DNA of 36,885 nucleotides from Granulosicoccus sp. (GTDB lineage Bacteria; Pseudomonadota; Gammaproteobacteria; Granulosicoccales; Granulosicoccaceae): NCBI GenBank assembly GCA_020627685.1, contig JAHDGK010000024.1, positions 1-36,885 on the forward strand. The letters are read 5' to 3'. The notes below the pieces were generated by a model, which saw nothing but the letters and a program-made list of their open reading frames with translations, ran no database searches and was not told the DNA's origin. This document shows positions 15,953 to 24,249 of the stretch, piece by piece. Within the stretch, counting starts at the first letter, position 1. Each line of letters begins with the position of its first letter. The translations under genes and the position numbers were made by a program.

Positions 15953-17244
15953 TCTTCAGCTTCCATTTCTTTTGCATAGGTCAAGCAGTAGTGTCTGGCA
16001 GTGCAGTTTATTTGTTGTCCGGCAAGCTCTTTCAGGAGCTTCGCTTTCACAGCCTTTGCCTTGTTAATTTCTTCTTGTTTATTGTCATCGTCAAGAAACA
16101 CTATGCGATCAATTAGTTGAAGCGCCCATTGAAGATCCCCTTTGTCATGAGCCTCTTCAGTGGCTCTGAATAACGCATCGACACCGCCTATCAGCGCGAT
16201 AAAACGCTCTGCCTCATCTCTAGGGGAGAGCGTGCCAAGCGACGTAGGATTTCCATCAAACCAGCCTAGAGTTCCAACACAGTAGGCACGGACGGACCAA
16301 TCTATACGTCCATAGTATTCACGTAGGTGGGGTTTTGAAGCGAGGTTCTCGGGAAGTTTCACCGAGTGTGCAAGTTGATCGATGGTGTAGCCCGCATTCA
16401 TACCTTCACGGGTTTCTGTCACCACGTGCCTGATAGCATCTCGGTAGTCGCTTAATACGGATTTTATTTCGCCGGCGTCTGTCAGAGCTTTGGTATGTCC
16501 GGGGGCCAACACCTCGGCATTAAATTCGATTAGCAGGTCGATGGTGTCAGCCCAGGTATCAAAATCCCGATAAACAGTTCCACGGATGGCGTACAGATTT
16601 GGAAATGATCTGTAAAAGTTGTCGCCGCAAAATAGAATCTTTTTATCCGGGTACCACACCACGATATGATCAGGTGTCTCACCAGGTGCCCGAACAAGCT
16701 TCAGATCAATACCGCAGATACTGAGTTCTTCGCCTTCGTCACCAATTTTGCGAGTGGGTGGCAGGTTACCTTGCCCCAGTCCTTTCATAGGTCTATCTCC
16801 GGGACCGACACCTATCCCGATAAACTCGTCTGGGTAGTTCAAACCAATTCCGAACTGGCGCTTGGTTCTTGCCTGCATCGCTTTAGCCGGTATGGGGTGC
16901 TTTGATGCGACTGCCAGAAAATCATCTGAGTATCGAGTGCTAGCGAGGATATCTGGGTTATCGGCCTCGGCGAATACAGACGCGCCGGACACATGATCAC
17001 GGTGAGAGTGCGTGTAGATGATGGTATCTACGGGCAGATCTGTTATTTGACGAAATTCGGCAAGTATATTTTCAGCGGCCCCAATGGACTCGCTGGTGTC
17101 AATAATGATGACCCCGGTATCACCGATGATCATATAAACATTTGAGGCCGCGAATCCGAAGGCTTGATAAACATTGTCCGCAAGCTGCACGATTTCCTTG
17201 CTGAAGTAAGCCGGGTGTTTTAGTAATTCTGGGTGTGTTTGCAT
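15949..17244 (-). CDS. Metallo-beta-lactamase-fold alkylsulfatase-like hydrolase (copy 1)
   Basis: About 431 residues. N-terminal metallo-beta-lactamase domain with the dizinc motif THSHRDH (H79, H81, D83, H84), then APGETPDH, LFCGDNFYRSFPNLYAIRG and PGHT. The LYxIRG...RD..W pattern and the later helical segment (DKGDLQWALQLIDRIVF) match the SdsA1/BDS1 alkylsulfatases and their dimerisation domain. Those enzymes are about 650 residues and end in an SCP2-like domain, missing here; their GEN metal motif reads GDN. Hydrolysis of a sulfate ester is likely, the exact substrate unknown. An AAGGAAG site precedes the ATG at 17244; a longer frame reaches 17295, into operator site 4. It diverges from the GST/sulfatase operon. 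Confidence 0.85.
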   Translation of the reverse strand: MQTHPELLKHPAYFSKEIVQLADNVYQAFGFAASNVYMIIGDTGVIIIDTSESIGAAENILAEFRQITDLPVDTIIYTHSHRDHVSGASVFAEADNPDILASTRYSDDFLAVASKHPIPAKAMQARTKRQFGIGLNYPDEFIGIGVGPGDRPMKGLGQGNLPPTRKIGDEGEELSICGIDLKLVRAPGETPDHIVVWYPDKKILFCGDNFYRSFPNLYAIRGTVYRDFDTWADTIDLLIEFNAEVLAPGHTKALTDAGEIKSVLSDYRDAIRHVVTETREGMNAGYTIDQLAHSVKLPENLASKPHLREYYGRIDWSVRAYCVGTLGWFDGNPTSLGTLSPRDEAERFIALIGGVDALFRATEEAHDKGDLQWALQLIDRIVFLDDDNKQEEINKAKAVKAKLLKELAGQQINCTARHYCLTYAKEMEAED

Positions 17245-17283
17245 CTGATTCTTCCTTTTTCTCAAATGTATCAGATTTGACAT

Positions 17284-17297
17284 TTTGGGATCCATAA
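17284..17297. promoter_or_regulatory. GGGATCCC operator, site 4
   Basis: TTTGGGATCCATAA, one complete half-site and a degenerate second half, 40 bp upstream of the alkylsulfatase-like gene on the minus strand. Its centre is exactly 63 bp from site 5, the same spacing as sites 1-2 near the GntR gene 12.7 kb away. Confidence 0.6.
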
Positions 17298-17346
17298 AAG
17301 AGCTTAAAAGGATGTAAATCGATAATATGGCCGCTAAATTCCTTGA

Positions 17347-17360
17347 TTTTGGATCCCAAA
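17347..17360. promoter_or_regulatory. GGGATCCC operator, site 5
   Basis: TTTTGGATCCCAAA, one mismatch from the perfect palindrome of site 1. It lies just before the ribosome site of the GST gene, so bound repressor would cover the leader or promoter of the plus-strand operon. Confidence 0.68.
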
Positions 17361-17374
17361 AAGGTGGAGAATCA

Positions 17375-18166
17375 ATGCAGTCTAATCTTCAGGGAAACTC
17401 CATGGCCATCATTGAACCAACCAATAAGTCTGTGCAGAAGTTTGAAGGGTTGCATCTGTATCACGGCGGCATTTCCAATTGTTCCATGCGAGTCCGCATG
17501 ACGTTGGTTGAGAAAGGTTTGGATTGGACAAGCCATCATCTGGATTTAAAGAAAAAGGAAAACATCTCTGATGATTATTTCGGCATCAATCCTAAAGGGC
17601 TCGTCCCGACGCTAATTCATGACGGTGTTGTTCATGTTGAATCCAACGAAATTATTGATTACTTGGACCAGGCTTTTCCAGAGCCCTCTCTGCGAGTGCC
17701 AGATAACGAGGCTGAAATGTTGGAATGGTTGACGCTGGCAACCTCAATCCATGTGCCGGCTGTTAAGCCTTACGTTTATGCCACCATGATGCAGAAAAAA
17801 TTGAAAAAGACGGCAGAGGAGGAAAAGAAATACCAGGAGCTTCAATCGAATGAAGAGCTGAAAAAATTCCACTCAAAACATGCGGGAGCCAATGCGTTTG
17901 ATGACAGTGATGTTGCTGCGGCGAAGGCAAAGCTGGAGGAGTGCTTTAGTAAACTAGATAAAACGCTGGAAGGAAGACGTTGGATAATGGGTGAGCAATT
18001 CACTCTTGCTGACATATCGTGGATACCCTTGCATTTTGTGCTTATTGGTTGTGGTTATCCTTTTGAGCAACACAAGAATATATGCCGCTGGGCTGATTCT
18101 TTTAGCGATAAAAAGTGTTATCAGGAAGGCATCTTAAAATGGTGCTCGGATTTTTCTAAGGTTTAG
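17375..18166 (+). CDS. Glutathione S-transferase family protein (second)
   Basis: About 263 residues. Thioredoxin-fold N-domain with LYHGGISNCSMRVRMTLVEKGL and INPKGLVPTLIHDGVVHVESNEIIDYLDQAFPEP; helical C-domain ending in the usual FTLADISWIP. Only distantly like the GST at 10246. The C-domain carries a charged Lys/Glu-rich insertion around residues 145-180. A GGTGGAG site six bases before the ATG at 17375 sets the start; the longer frame from 17327 would include operator site 5. First gene of an operon with a sulfatase 2 bases downstream, so it may act on the desulfated product or detoxify an electrophile. Substrate unknown. Confidence 0.88.
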   Translation: MQSNLQGNSMAIIEPTNKSVQKFEGLHLYHGGISNCSMRVRMTLVEKGLDWTSHHLDLKKKENISDDYFGINPKGLVPTLIHDGVVHVESNEIIDYLDQAFPEPSLRVPDNEAEMLEWLTLATSIHVPAVKPYVYATMMQKKLKKTAEEEKKYQELQSNEELKKFHSKHAGANAFDDSDVAAAKAKLEECFSKLDKTLEGRRWIMGEQFTLADISWIPLHFVLIGCGYPFEQHKNICRWADSFSDKKCYQEGILKWCSDFSKV

Positions 18167-18168
18167 GT

Positions 18169-19821
18169 ATGAGCACAGAAAAAGCACAGAAACGCAAAAA
18201 CGTACTGTTCATTATGTGCGACCAACTCAGGTTTGATTACCTGCGTTGTTGTGGGCACCCAACGATAAAAACCCCCAACATTGATGAACTGTCAAAAAAA
18301 GGCGTGAGATACAGCAACGCTTATTGTCAGTCCCCTATATGTGGCCCATCAAGGATGAGTACCTACACCGGCAGGTATGTTTCCTCACATGGATCGGCCT
18401 CAAATTTTGCCCCCTTAAGAATTGGTGAACGAAATATCGGCCATCATTTGAATCCTCTGGGCGTGCGAACCGTACTGGTAGGTAAGACACATATGGTTGC
18501 CGACCAGGAAGGTATGCGCCGATTGGGAGTCGACGCTAACAGCGAAATCGGAATACACCACGCGCAGGCAGGCTTCGAAGCATATGAGCGCGACGACGGT
18601 ATACACCCGGACTCAATGGTAAAACCCAATTTGGCCTATAACGAGTATCTGAAATCAAAAGGGCACACAGAAGATGACAACCCTTGGCACTGGGCGGCTA
18701 ATTCGGTCGAAACCGATGATGGTGTACGTTCTGGATTTTTCAACGATGAGGTTGACAAGCCAGCAAGGGTCTCAGACGAGGAATCTGAAACCCCTTACAT
18801 GACGCGAAAGGCTATGCAGTTTCTGTCTGAAGATGATGGTGAAACTCCTTGGCTCCTACATTTGTCGTATATCAAACCGCATTGGCCGTATGTTGCTCCA
18901 GCGCCATACAACGATATGTATAGTGCAGCCGATGTTCAGCCGGTTATAAGATCAGAGGAGGAACTCAAAGACACTAACCCGTTGATGAAGCTGTTTATGG
19001 AACGCGTAGCAGGGCAGACATTCAGCGAAGAAGAAGCTCGAGAAAAAGTTATTCCCGTCTATATGGGGCTTATAACGCAGATAGATGATCAGTTAGGTAT
19101 TTTGTTTGAGTTTATGCGCGAACGAAATCTACTGGACGACACCATGATCGTGTTCACATCAGATCACGGTGACTACTTTGGTGATCATTGGATGGGGGAC
19201 AAAGATTATTTCCATGAACCTTCCGTCAAGGTGCCATTAATCATTGTTGACCCTTCACAAGAGGCCGACAACACACGCGGTACTGTAGATGAATCACTTG
19301 TTGAGCTCATCGATCTGGTGCCAACTTTTATTGACTACTATGGTGGTGATTCGCCTAAAAATATTGTCGACGGGCGCTCGCTCCTGCCAAAGATTCACAG
19401 CCAAGATACTGAATGGCGAGAGTATGCCATTAGTGAATACGATTATTCTTGTCAGGTATTTCGCCCTCAAACCGGCAAGCAGCCATTGGACTGTCGCTCG
19501 TATATGGTGGCAACCCGTGAGTGGAAATTAGTGCACGCGCCTGGCTACCCACCGGTGTTGTTTGATTTGATAAATGACCCGGAAGAACTCACTGATCTTG
19601 GGCGCACTCCTGAGCATGAAAGCGTTCGTCAATCGCTGTTCAATTTGTTGGCTGAATGGTCCTTGCAATACCGGCAACGCGAAACCTGGTCTGAAGAGCA
19701 CAATATTAAAATGACAGGTATGGAAGAACAGCTAGGCGTTCTTATTGGTTATTGGGACGAGAAGAGCGCAGAAGGCAAGGATCCGAAAATATTGCCTGTA
19801 AGAAAACCAAAAAATTCTTAA
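18169..19821 (+). CDS. Formylglycine-dependent sulfatase (alkaline phosphatase superfamily)
   Basis: A 550-residue type I sulfatase. The N-terminal metal-binding MCDQLRFD and the signature SPICGPSRMSTYTGRY are clear; Cys58 in CGPSR would be converted to formylglycine by a maturase not encoded in this window. Metal residues D332-H333 are in FTSDHGDYFGDH. The family includes aryl- and choline-sulfatases and phosphonate monoester hydrolases. No signal peptide is seen, so it probably acts in the cytoplasm after TRAP uptake. It sits between a GST and an alkylsulfatase paralogue, giving two different sulfatase chemistries in one operon. Substrate not determined; a small sulfated organic is my inference. 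Confidence 0.93.
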   Translation: MSTEKAQKRKNVLFIMCDQLRFDYLRCCGHPTIKTPNIDELSKKGVRYSNAYCQSPICGPSRMSTYTGRYVSSHGSASNFAPLRIGERNIGHHLNPLGVRTVLVGKTHMVADQEGMRRLGVDANSEIGIHHAQAGFEAYERDDGIHPDSMVKPNLAYNEYLKSKGHTEDDNPWHWAANSVETDDGVRSGFFNDEVDKPARVSDEESETPYMTRKAMQFLSEDDGETPWLLHLSYIKPHWPYVAPAPYNDMYSAADVQPVIRSEEELKDTNPLMKLFMERVAGQTFSEEEAREKVIPVYMGLITQIDDQLGILFEFMRERNLLDDTMIVFTSDHGDYFGDHWMGDKDYFHEPSVKVPLIIVDPSQEADNTRGTVDESLVELIDLVPTFIDYYGGDSPKNIVDGRSLLPKIHSQDTEWREYAISEYDYSCQVFRPQTGKQPLDCRSYMVATREWKLVHAPGYPPVLFDLINDPEELTDLGRTPEHESVRQSLFNLLAEWSLQYRQRETWSEEHNIKMTGMEEQLGVLIGYWDEKSAEGKDPKILPVRKPKNS

Positions 19822-19834
19822 TTGAGGTATTCAG

Positions 19835-21127
19835 ATGAACCCGCATGTTGAGCTTGTTGCTCAAAATAAGCAGTTTGAAAGGCAAGTAATAGAACTTGCA
19901 CCCGATGTCTTCGGGGCAATAGGTTTTGCTGCCTCAAATGTGTACATGATTATCGGTGATGAAGGGCTGATCATCATCGACACGACGGAAACAACCAAGG
20001 CTGCTGAAAATATTCTCGCTGAATTTAGAAAGATAACCAGCAAGCCGGTAACCACGATTATCTACACCCATTCACATAGGGATCATATTAGTGGTGCAAC
20101 CGTTTTTGCCGAGGGTAACCAGGTTGAAATCATCGCCAGTGATAATTTCGAATCTGATTTAGTCGCTATTGACGATAGACACCCCAGTCCTAATAAGGCA
20201 CTGATGGCCAGAACAAAACGACAGTTTGGGATGGGGCTTAGTTTCCCTGACGAACGCGTTAGCGTCGGCGTCGGTCCGGGTGATCGACCAATGCAGGGTA
20301 TGGGTGCAGGGTACATTGAACCTACGGTTCTAATGCATGATGCTCAAACCAGTATTAGCCGCGACGGTATTACGTTAAGTTTGGTCAAAGCACCGGGAGA
20401 AACGCCCGATCACCTCGTTATTTGGTACGACGAACGTCAAATGCTTTTTTGCGGGGACAACTTCTATTCATCATTCCCGATGCTTTACGCTATACGCGGC
20501 ACCGCTTATCGTGACTTCAATGCGTGGGCGGACTCACTCGATTTGTTGCTAGAGTTCAACGCGTCAATATTAGCGACAGGTCATACGATGCCTGTTGTTG
20601 GTGCTGAAGAAGTCAAAGCTCGCTTAAGCGACTATCGAGACGCAATAAAATCACTGGTTGCACAAACGGTCGATGGAATGAATCAACAGCTGGGCCCGGA
20701 TGACTTAGCCCATAGCGTTAGTCTTCCGCCTGAGCTTGCCAATAAGCCTTATCTGAAAGAATTTTATGGAAAGGTTGCGTGGTCTGTCAGAGCTTATTTT
20801 GCAGGTACCTTGGGGTGGTTCGATGGAAATCCCACCAATTTAGCGCGGTTGTCTTCAAAACAAAGGGGTGAGAGAACCATTCAATTGGCAGGCGGTGCAG
20901 AGCAGTTACTGAAAATAGCTGAAGATGCTGCAGCTAGTGATGATCATCAATGGGCATTGGAATTGAGCGATCATTTAATCGCTGTCAATGAACAAGCTGT
21001 GGCAGCCAAGCGCTTGAAAATTTCGGCCTTGCGCGCAATGGCCGACTTAGAAATCAACGCCGCCGGGCGTAACTACTATTTGTTGTCAGCCAAAGAAATG
21101 GAAGAATCGTTGGAGGGGCAGGTATGA
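19835..21127 (+). CDS. Metallo-beta-lactamase-fold alkylsulfatase-like hydrolase (copy 2)
   Basis: A 430-residue paralogue of the divergent gene at 15949-17244, collinear in length and motif positions: H79, H81, D83, H84 (THSHRDH), E189 in APGETPDH, D208 in CGDNF, H250 in ATGHT, then LYAIRG...RD..AW. The C-terminal helical region (DDHQWALELSDHLIAVNEQAVAAKRLKISALRAMADLEINAAGRNYYL) matches the alkylsulfatase dimerisation domain. The SCP2-like C-terminal domain of SdsA1 is absent. Thirteen bases follow the sulfatase stop, with a GAGG ribosome site. The stop overlaps the next start by 4 bases (ATGA), so it is coupled to the double-OsmC gene. Confidence 0.86.
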   Translation: MNPHVELVAQNKQFERQVIELAPDVFGAIGFAASNVYMIIGDEGLIIIDTTETTKAAENILAEFRKITSKPVTTIIYTHSHRDHISGATVFAEGNQVEIIASDNFESDLVAIDDRHPSPNKALMARTKRQFGMGLSFPDERVSVGVGPGDRPMQGMGAGYIEPTVLMHDAQTSISRDGITLSLVKAPGETPDHLVIWYDERQMLFCGDNFYSSFPMLYAIRGTAYRDFNAWADSLDLLLEFNASILATGHTMPVVGAEEVKARLSDYRDAIKSLVAQTVDGMNQQLGPDDLAHSVSLPPELANKPYLKEFYGKVAWSVRAYFAGTLGWFDGNPTNLARLSSKQRGERTIQLAGGAEQLLKIAEDAAASDDHQWALELSDHLIAVNEQAVAAKRLKISALRAMADLEINAAGRNYYLLSAKEMEESLEGQV

Positions 21128-22299
21128 GTACCTTGGGTGAAGACATCATTGGATCTAGTGGCACAGCGCCTTTCTACAAGATCGCTAATGCAGATGAAAT
21201 TGATTCCCCAGCAATCCGAAAAGGCGATGCACTGAGAACCTACGTTCGATCGTTGTCCGGATTTCAAAAAGAGGCCGTAGTGCGTTCCAGTAAAACGGGT
21301 GACGCGTGGCGTTTTGTCAGTGATGAAGGACCTTACCTTAACGGCCATGACGCAGCTTGTTGCCCGCTTGCGTTCTTGTCGGTTGGCATGGTTGCAAGTT
21401 TCATGAATGAAATTCTAGCTTATGCTGAACAGAAAAATATTGAGATTCGTAAACTCAAACTTATTCAAGATAACTATTACACGATGAAAGGCTCAATGCC
21501 GCGCCGTACGATGGTGGGTGGTGCGGAGAATATTGAGTTGCAGGTCGAGATTGACTGTGATTTGGGCGATGATGAGCTAAGCAAATTTTTAACTGAAGCT
21601 ACGTTTGCTTCTCCGCTTAACGGATTGATGCGTGGACAGCTGGATAGTCTATTTAAACTGGCTAAAAATGGAACTCAATTAGCGTGTGATGAAGCGACGG
21701 AGCTTTCAAGCGACCTGCTGCCAGATCCAGGCAATGTATTTACAGCACTCCAAGCGCTTTCAAGTGATCTTTTGTTCATGGATAAGGTGGGTCCGACGCC
21801 TAAGAAGGAAGTTAAGGGCGGGACAGCCACCGGAAGCTCCTCCCTGTCTGATGAGCAGGATCGTCGGTTGAATATAGGAGCCGTCGCTGTCATGCGAGAG
21901 GATGGCATAAAGGATATCCAACAAATGCAGTACTCCCCTTATGGCACATCCTTTCGATTACTCAGTTCTGAGGACGGTCGTGCACCCGATGCAAATACAT
22001 TAATAAGTGCAGGTATCGCCTTTTGTTTTATGACGCAATTCGGTCGATTTGTGTCGATGTTAAAACTAGACCTACCGGACTATCGAATCGTACAGGATAG
22101 TCATTTCAGCCTAGGTGGAGCATCCGGTAATACGGGAAAACCGGGTGAAGCTGATCCGCTGGAGACGCATGTATATCTGGAAACCTCTGAATCCGACAAG
22201 ACAGCGCAGGAGATGCTGGATATTTCTGAGAAAACCTGTTTTCTACATGCTTTTTGCCGCACAGATTTAAAAACGAAGCTTAAAATCAATCGAGTTTAA
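21124..22299 (+). CDS. Double-OsmC-domain protein
   Basis: A 391-residue protein that I read as two OsmC/Ohr-like domains in tandem. Domain 1 (about residues 35-190) has ACCPLAFLSVGMVASFMNEILAYAEQ with a Cys pair at the OsmC first-Cys position, followed by long beta strands. A low-complexity linker (GGTATGSSSLSDEQD) lies around residues 225-240. Domain 2 (about 245-391) has ISAGIAFCFMTQFGRFVSMLKL and ends with SEKTCFLHAFCRTDL, where the second conserved Cys is expected. OsmC proteins reduce organic peroxides or act on thiol-reactive compounds. The start overlaps the upstream sulfatase-like gene, implying the two work together. Function unknown; the domain reading is by pattern, not search. 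Confidence 0.75.
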   Translation: MSTLGEDIIGSSGTAPFYKIANADEIDSPAIRKGDALRTYVRSLSGFQKEAVVRSSKTGDAWRFVSDEGPYLNGHDAACCPLAFLSVGMVASFMNEILAYAEQKNIEIRKLKLIQDNYYTMKGSMPRRTMVGGAENIELQVEIDCDLGDDELSKFLTEATFASPLNGLMRGQLDSLFKLAKNGTQLACDEATELSSDLLPDPGNVFTALQALSSDLLFMDKVGPTPKKEVKGGTATGSSSLSDEQDRRLNIGAVAVMREDGIKDIQQMQYSPYGTSFRLLSSEDGRAPDANTLISAGIAFCFMTQFGRFVSMLKLDLPDYRIVQDSHFSLGGASGNTGKPGEADPLETHVYLETSESDKTAQEMLDISEKTCFLHAFCRTDLKTKLKINRV

Positions 22300-22403
22300 G
22301 GATGGTGGAAGGCGAGTGCAGTGATTTCGGGAATATTTCTGTTCTCGCATTTCTTCGGCTTTATATGGGATAGTCGTGTCAACCCAAACATGCGATTCCA
22401 CCA

Positions 22404-23279
22404 TTGATTAACCGAAGCTGCGAACCACCTAAACCTGCCTCTCAAACGCCCGTAGTGTCGCTTCCTGAAAATGCCTGTGATTGCCATTTTCATGTGTTTG
22501 ATGAGCTATCAACGCTTATAGCCAACCGTGCTTATACGCCGCCTCAATGTACATTTGCTGATTATCACCAAATGAGCAGTACGTTGGGTTTGCAACGTGG
22601 TGTTGTCGTCCAGCCTAGTGTGTACGGTACAGACAATCGCAGTACGCTTGCTGTAGTTGCTAGACATCCTGACAAGTTTAGGGCAATAGCCGTGGTTGAA
22701 AACACAGTAAGCGAAGACGAGCTAGAGCTGTTTCATCAGCAAGGTGTTAGAGGTATTCGAATCAATGTCTCTTATGGTGCGTCTTATGAAAAAGACCAGA
22801 TCATCAAGCTTGCTCATAAGATCCAACCGTTAGGCTGGCATATTCAATTGCTTGTCGATGTTTCTCAATTCGATTTCATTTTTGATGATCTGGCTAACAT
22901 CCCTGTTCCGTTAGTTATCGATCATATGGGGCATGTGCATGTCACCAAAGGTGTTGCAAATGCAGGTTTTCAACAGCTATTGCGATCGGTAGGTGAGGGA
23001 AAATCATGGGTTAAGCTTTCCGGAACTTACCGCAATTCCAGTCATAAAATCGCTCCGTATAGCGACGCAGACCCTTTCGCTACTGAACTCTTAAAAGCGA
23101 ATATAGAGCGTTGCATTTGGGGAACTGACTGGCCACATCCGGGGCTGACAGAGGGTATGCCGGATGATACTGAGTTATTAAATGATGCAGTAAGCTGGAT
23201 GACAAACGAAGAAAGTCGTTTGAAAGTATTTGTAGAGAACCCAGAACAGTTATACGATTTTCCGAGGGCGACACGTTGA
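22404..23279 (+). CDS. Amidohydrolase_2 family, LigI-like lactonase
   Basis: A 291-residue TIM-barrel hydrolase. The N-terminal CDCHFHVFD (H28, H30) and the C-terminal GTDWPHP (D242) are hallmarks of the 2-pyrone-4,6-dicarboxylate hydrolase (LigI) branch of the amidohydrolase superfamily, and RGIRINVSYG fits the substrate-strand region. LigI opens a lactone in the protocatechuate 4,5-cleavage route; other members hydrolyse related lactones. No ATG is available: the frame is open from 22374 and TTG at 22404 is the only usual start codon, so the exact start is uncertain. About 100 bases of apparently featureless DNA separate it from the double-OsmC gene. The next gene overlaps by 4 bases. Confidence 0.88.
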   Translation: MINRSCEPPKPASQTPVVSLPENACDCHFHVFDELSTLIANRAYTPPQCTFADYHQMSSTLGLQRGVVVQPSVYGTDNRSTLAVVARHPDKFRAIAVVENTVSEDELELFHQQGVRGIRINVSYGASYEKDQIIKLAHKIQPLGWHIQLLVDVSQFDFIFDDLANIPVPLVIDHMGHVHVTKGVANAGFQQLLRSVGEGKSWVKLSGTYRNSSHKIAPYSDADPFATELLKANIERCIWGTDWPHPGLTEGMPDDTELLNDAVSWMTNEESRLKVFVENPEQLYDFPRATR

Positions 23280-23656
23280 CTGACCAAGCAAGCCATGCGT
23301 TGAACGTACTAGATAAACATATTAAGGCCTTGAATTCGCGCGATGAGGTAGCACTTGCCCGTACGTTGCATTTTCCGCATTGCAGGCTGAGTAAAGGCGA
23401 GCTCAAAGTCTGGGATACACCAGAAAATTATTTCAGTGACTTTAAGAAAAGAGCAGGTGGGGAATGGTCACATTCTGCTTTTGAAAATGCCCAGCTTGTC
23501 GGTATGTCAGCAGACAAGTTTCATATTAATGTTGATGTCGTGAGATACCGTAAGGACGGAACCGAAATTGTTCGATTCCAGTCCCTTTGGGTTATTGCTT
23601 GTATTGACGGGCATTGGGCCGCGCATATGAGATCGTCATTTGCATCTGACCCGTAG
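23276..23656 (+). CDS. NTF2/SnoaL-like small protein
   Basis: A 126-residue protein with an N-terminal helix (VLDKHIKALNSRDEVALARTLHFPHCRL) and later beta strands ending in RFQSLWVIACIDGHWAAHMRSSF, the pattern of the NTF2/SnoaL cone fold used by small isomerases, dehydratases and binding proteins. It starts with TTG overlapping the stop of the LigI-like gene (TTGA), indicating translational coupling; no ATG lies near. It probably handles a pathway intermediate, but no catalytic residues can be named. Last gene of the operon from 17375; a weak 6-bp hairpin follows at 23710-23727. Confidence 0.75.
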   Translation: MTDQASHALNVLDKHIKALNSRDEVALARTLHFPHCRLSKGELKVWDTPENYFSDFKKRAGGEWSHSAFENAQLVGMSADKFHINVDVVRYRKDGTEIVRFQSLWVIACIDGHWAAHMRSSFASDP

Positions 23657-23709
23657 GGTTAGGCTTCGCAGGCTAATTTGTGCAGGCAAGCCAAGGCCTA
23701 TCCGCTATG

Positions 23710-23727
23710 AGTACCGACAGAGGTACT
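23710..23727. other. Short hairpin between convergent genes
   Basis: Arms AGTACC and GGTACT with a 6-base loop, in the 81-base gap between the NTF2-like gene and the convergent YciI-like gene. There is no U-run, so a terminator role is only possible. Confidence 0.25.
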
Positions 23728-23737
23728 GTTCAATCCG

Positions 23738-24118
23738 TTAGATGGTGACTGATTGAGCAGAGAGTTTGATATTCATCTGGAAGCTCCCTTCATTCACCAA
23801 CCAGCGGCGAATTGTGTATTCACGTGTACCGCTCTCGTGCATCGGGTCTGCGTCAGCGATAGCCTTTGCAGCTTCCAGTGATTCGGCTCGGTAAATAATC
23901 ATGCCGACGCCTTCCATCTGTTCTCCAGAGAGATCGGACAATGGTCCAGCCATTACAAGGCTGCCTTCTTGTTCCATTTTTCCCTGATAAGCCAGGTGAG
24001 CGGGGAGGTTTTCCTGAAGTTTCTCTGGTTGAACGGGGGTGCTGACAATCGCGTACATCTCACAGGCTAACGATCCACGTTGCTGAGCTGCTTCTTTATA
24101 TTCTGACCAAGCGGGCAT
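23738..24118 (-). CDS. YciI-like (YCII domain) protein
   Basis: A 126-residue frame with a YCII-type ferredoxin-like fold: PAHLAYQGKMEQEGSLVMAGPLSD, AKAIADADPMHESGTREYTIRRWLVNEG. Such proteins appear in aromatic-degradation clusters as small dehydrochlorinases, muconolactone-isomerase-like enzymes or proteins of unknown role; the His in DADPMH is usually conserved. The family normally starts close to MYAIV, which here corresponds to an ATG at 24058, so the first 20 residues may not be translated; a GGGAAA site before 24118 leaves the longer form possible. It diverges from the nitroreductase operon across about 230 bases holding a promoter and palindromes. Confidence 0.8.
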   Translation of the reverse strand: MPAWSEYKEAAQQRGSLACEMYAIVSTPVQPEKLQENLPAHLAYQGKMEQEGSLVMAGPLSDLSGEQMEGVGMIIYRAESLEAAKAIADADPMHESGTREYTIRRWLVNEGSFQMNIKLSAQSVTI

Positions 24119-24249
24119 TGAGGTTTTTCCCAGAGTGTTGACTATTTGAGGGCAGTTGGCAGTGTAGCGCCAAGCCCCGGGAGCGTAAACTACGGCGGCT
24201 ATAACTTCGTCATTTTCATGGCTGCTTTATATTGCATATTGAACTCATA

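Noticed and set aside
22300-22403. Gap between the double-OsmC gene and the LigI-like gene as a possible terminator or promoter
   Set aside because: Only an imperfect GAGAACAG-type stem is visible, with no U-run and no good -35/-10 pair.
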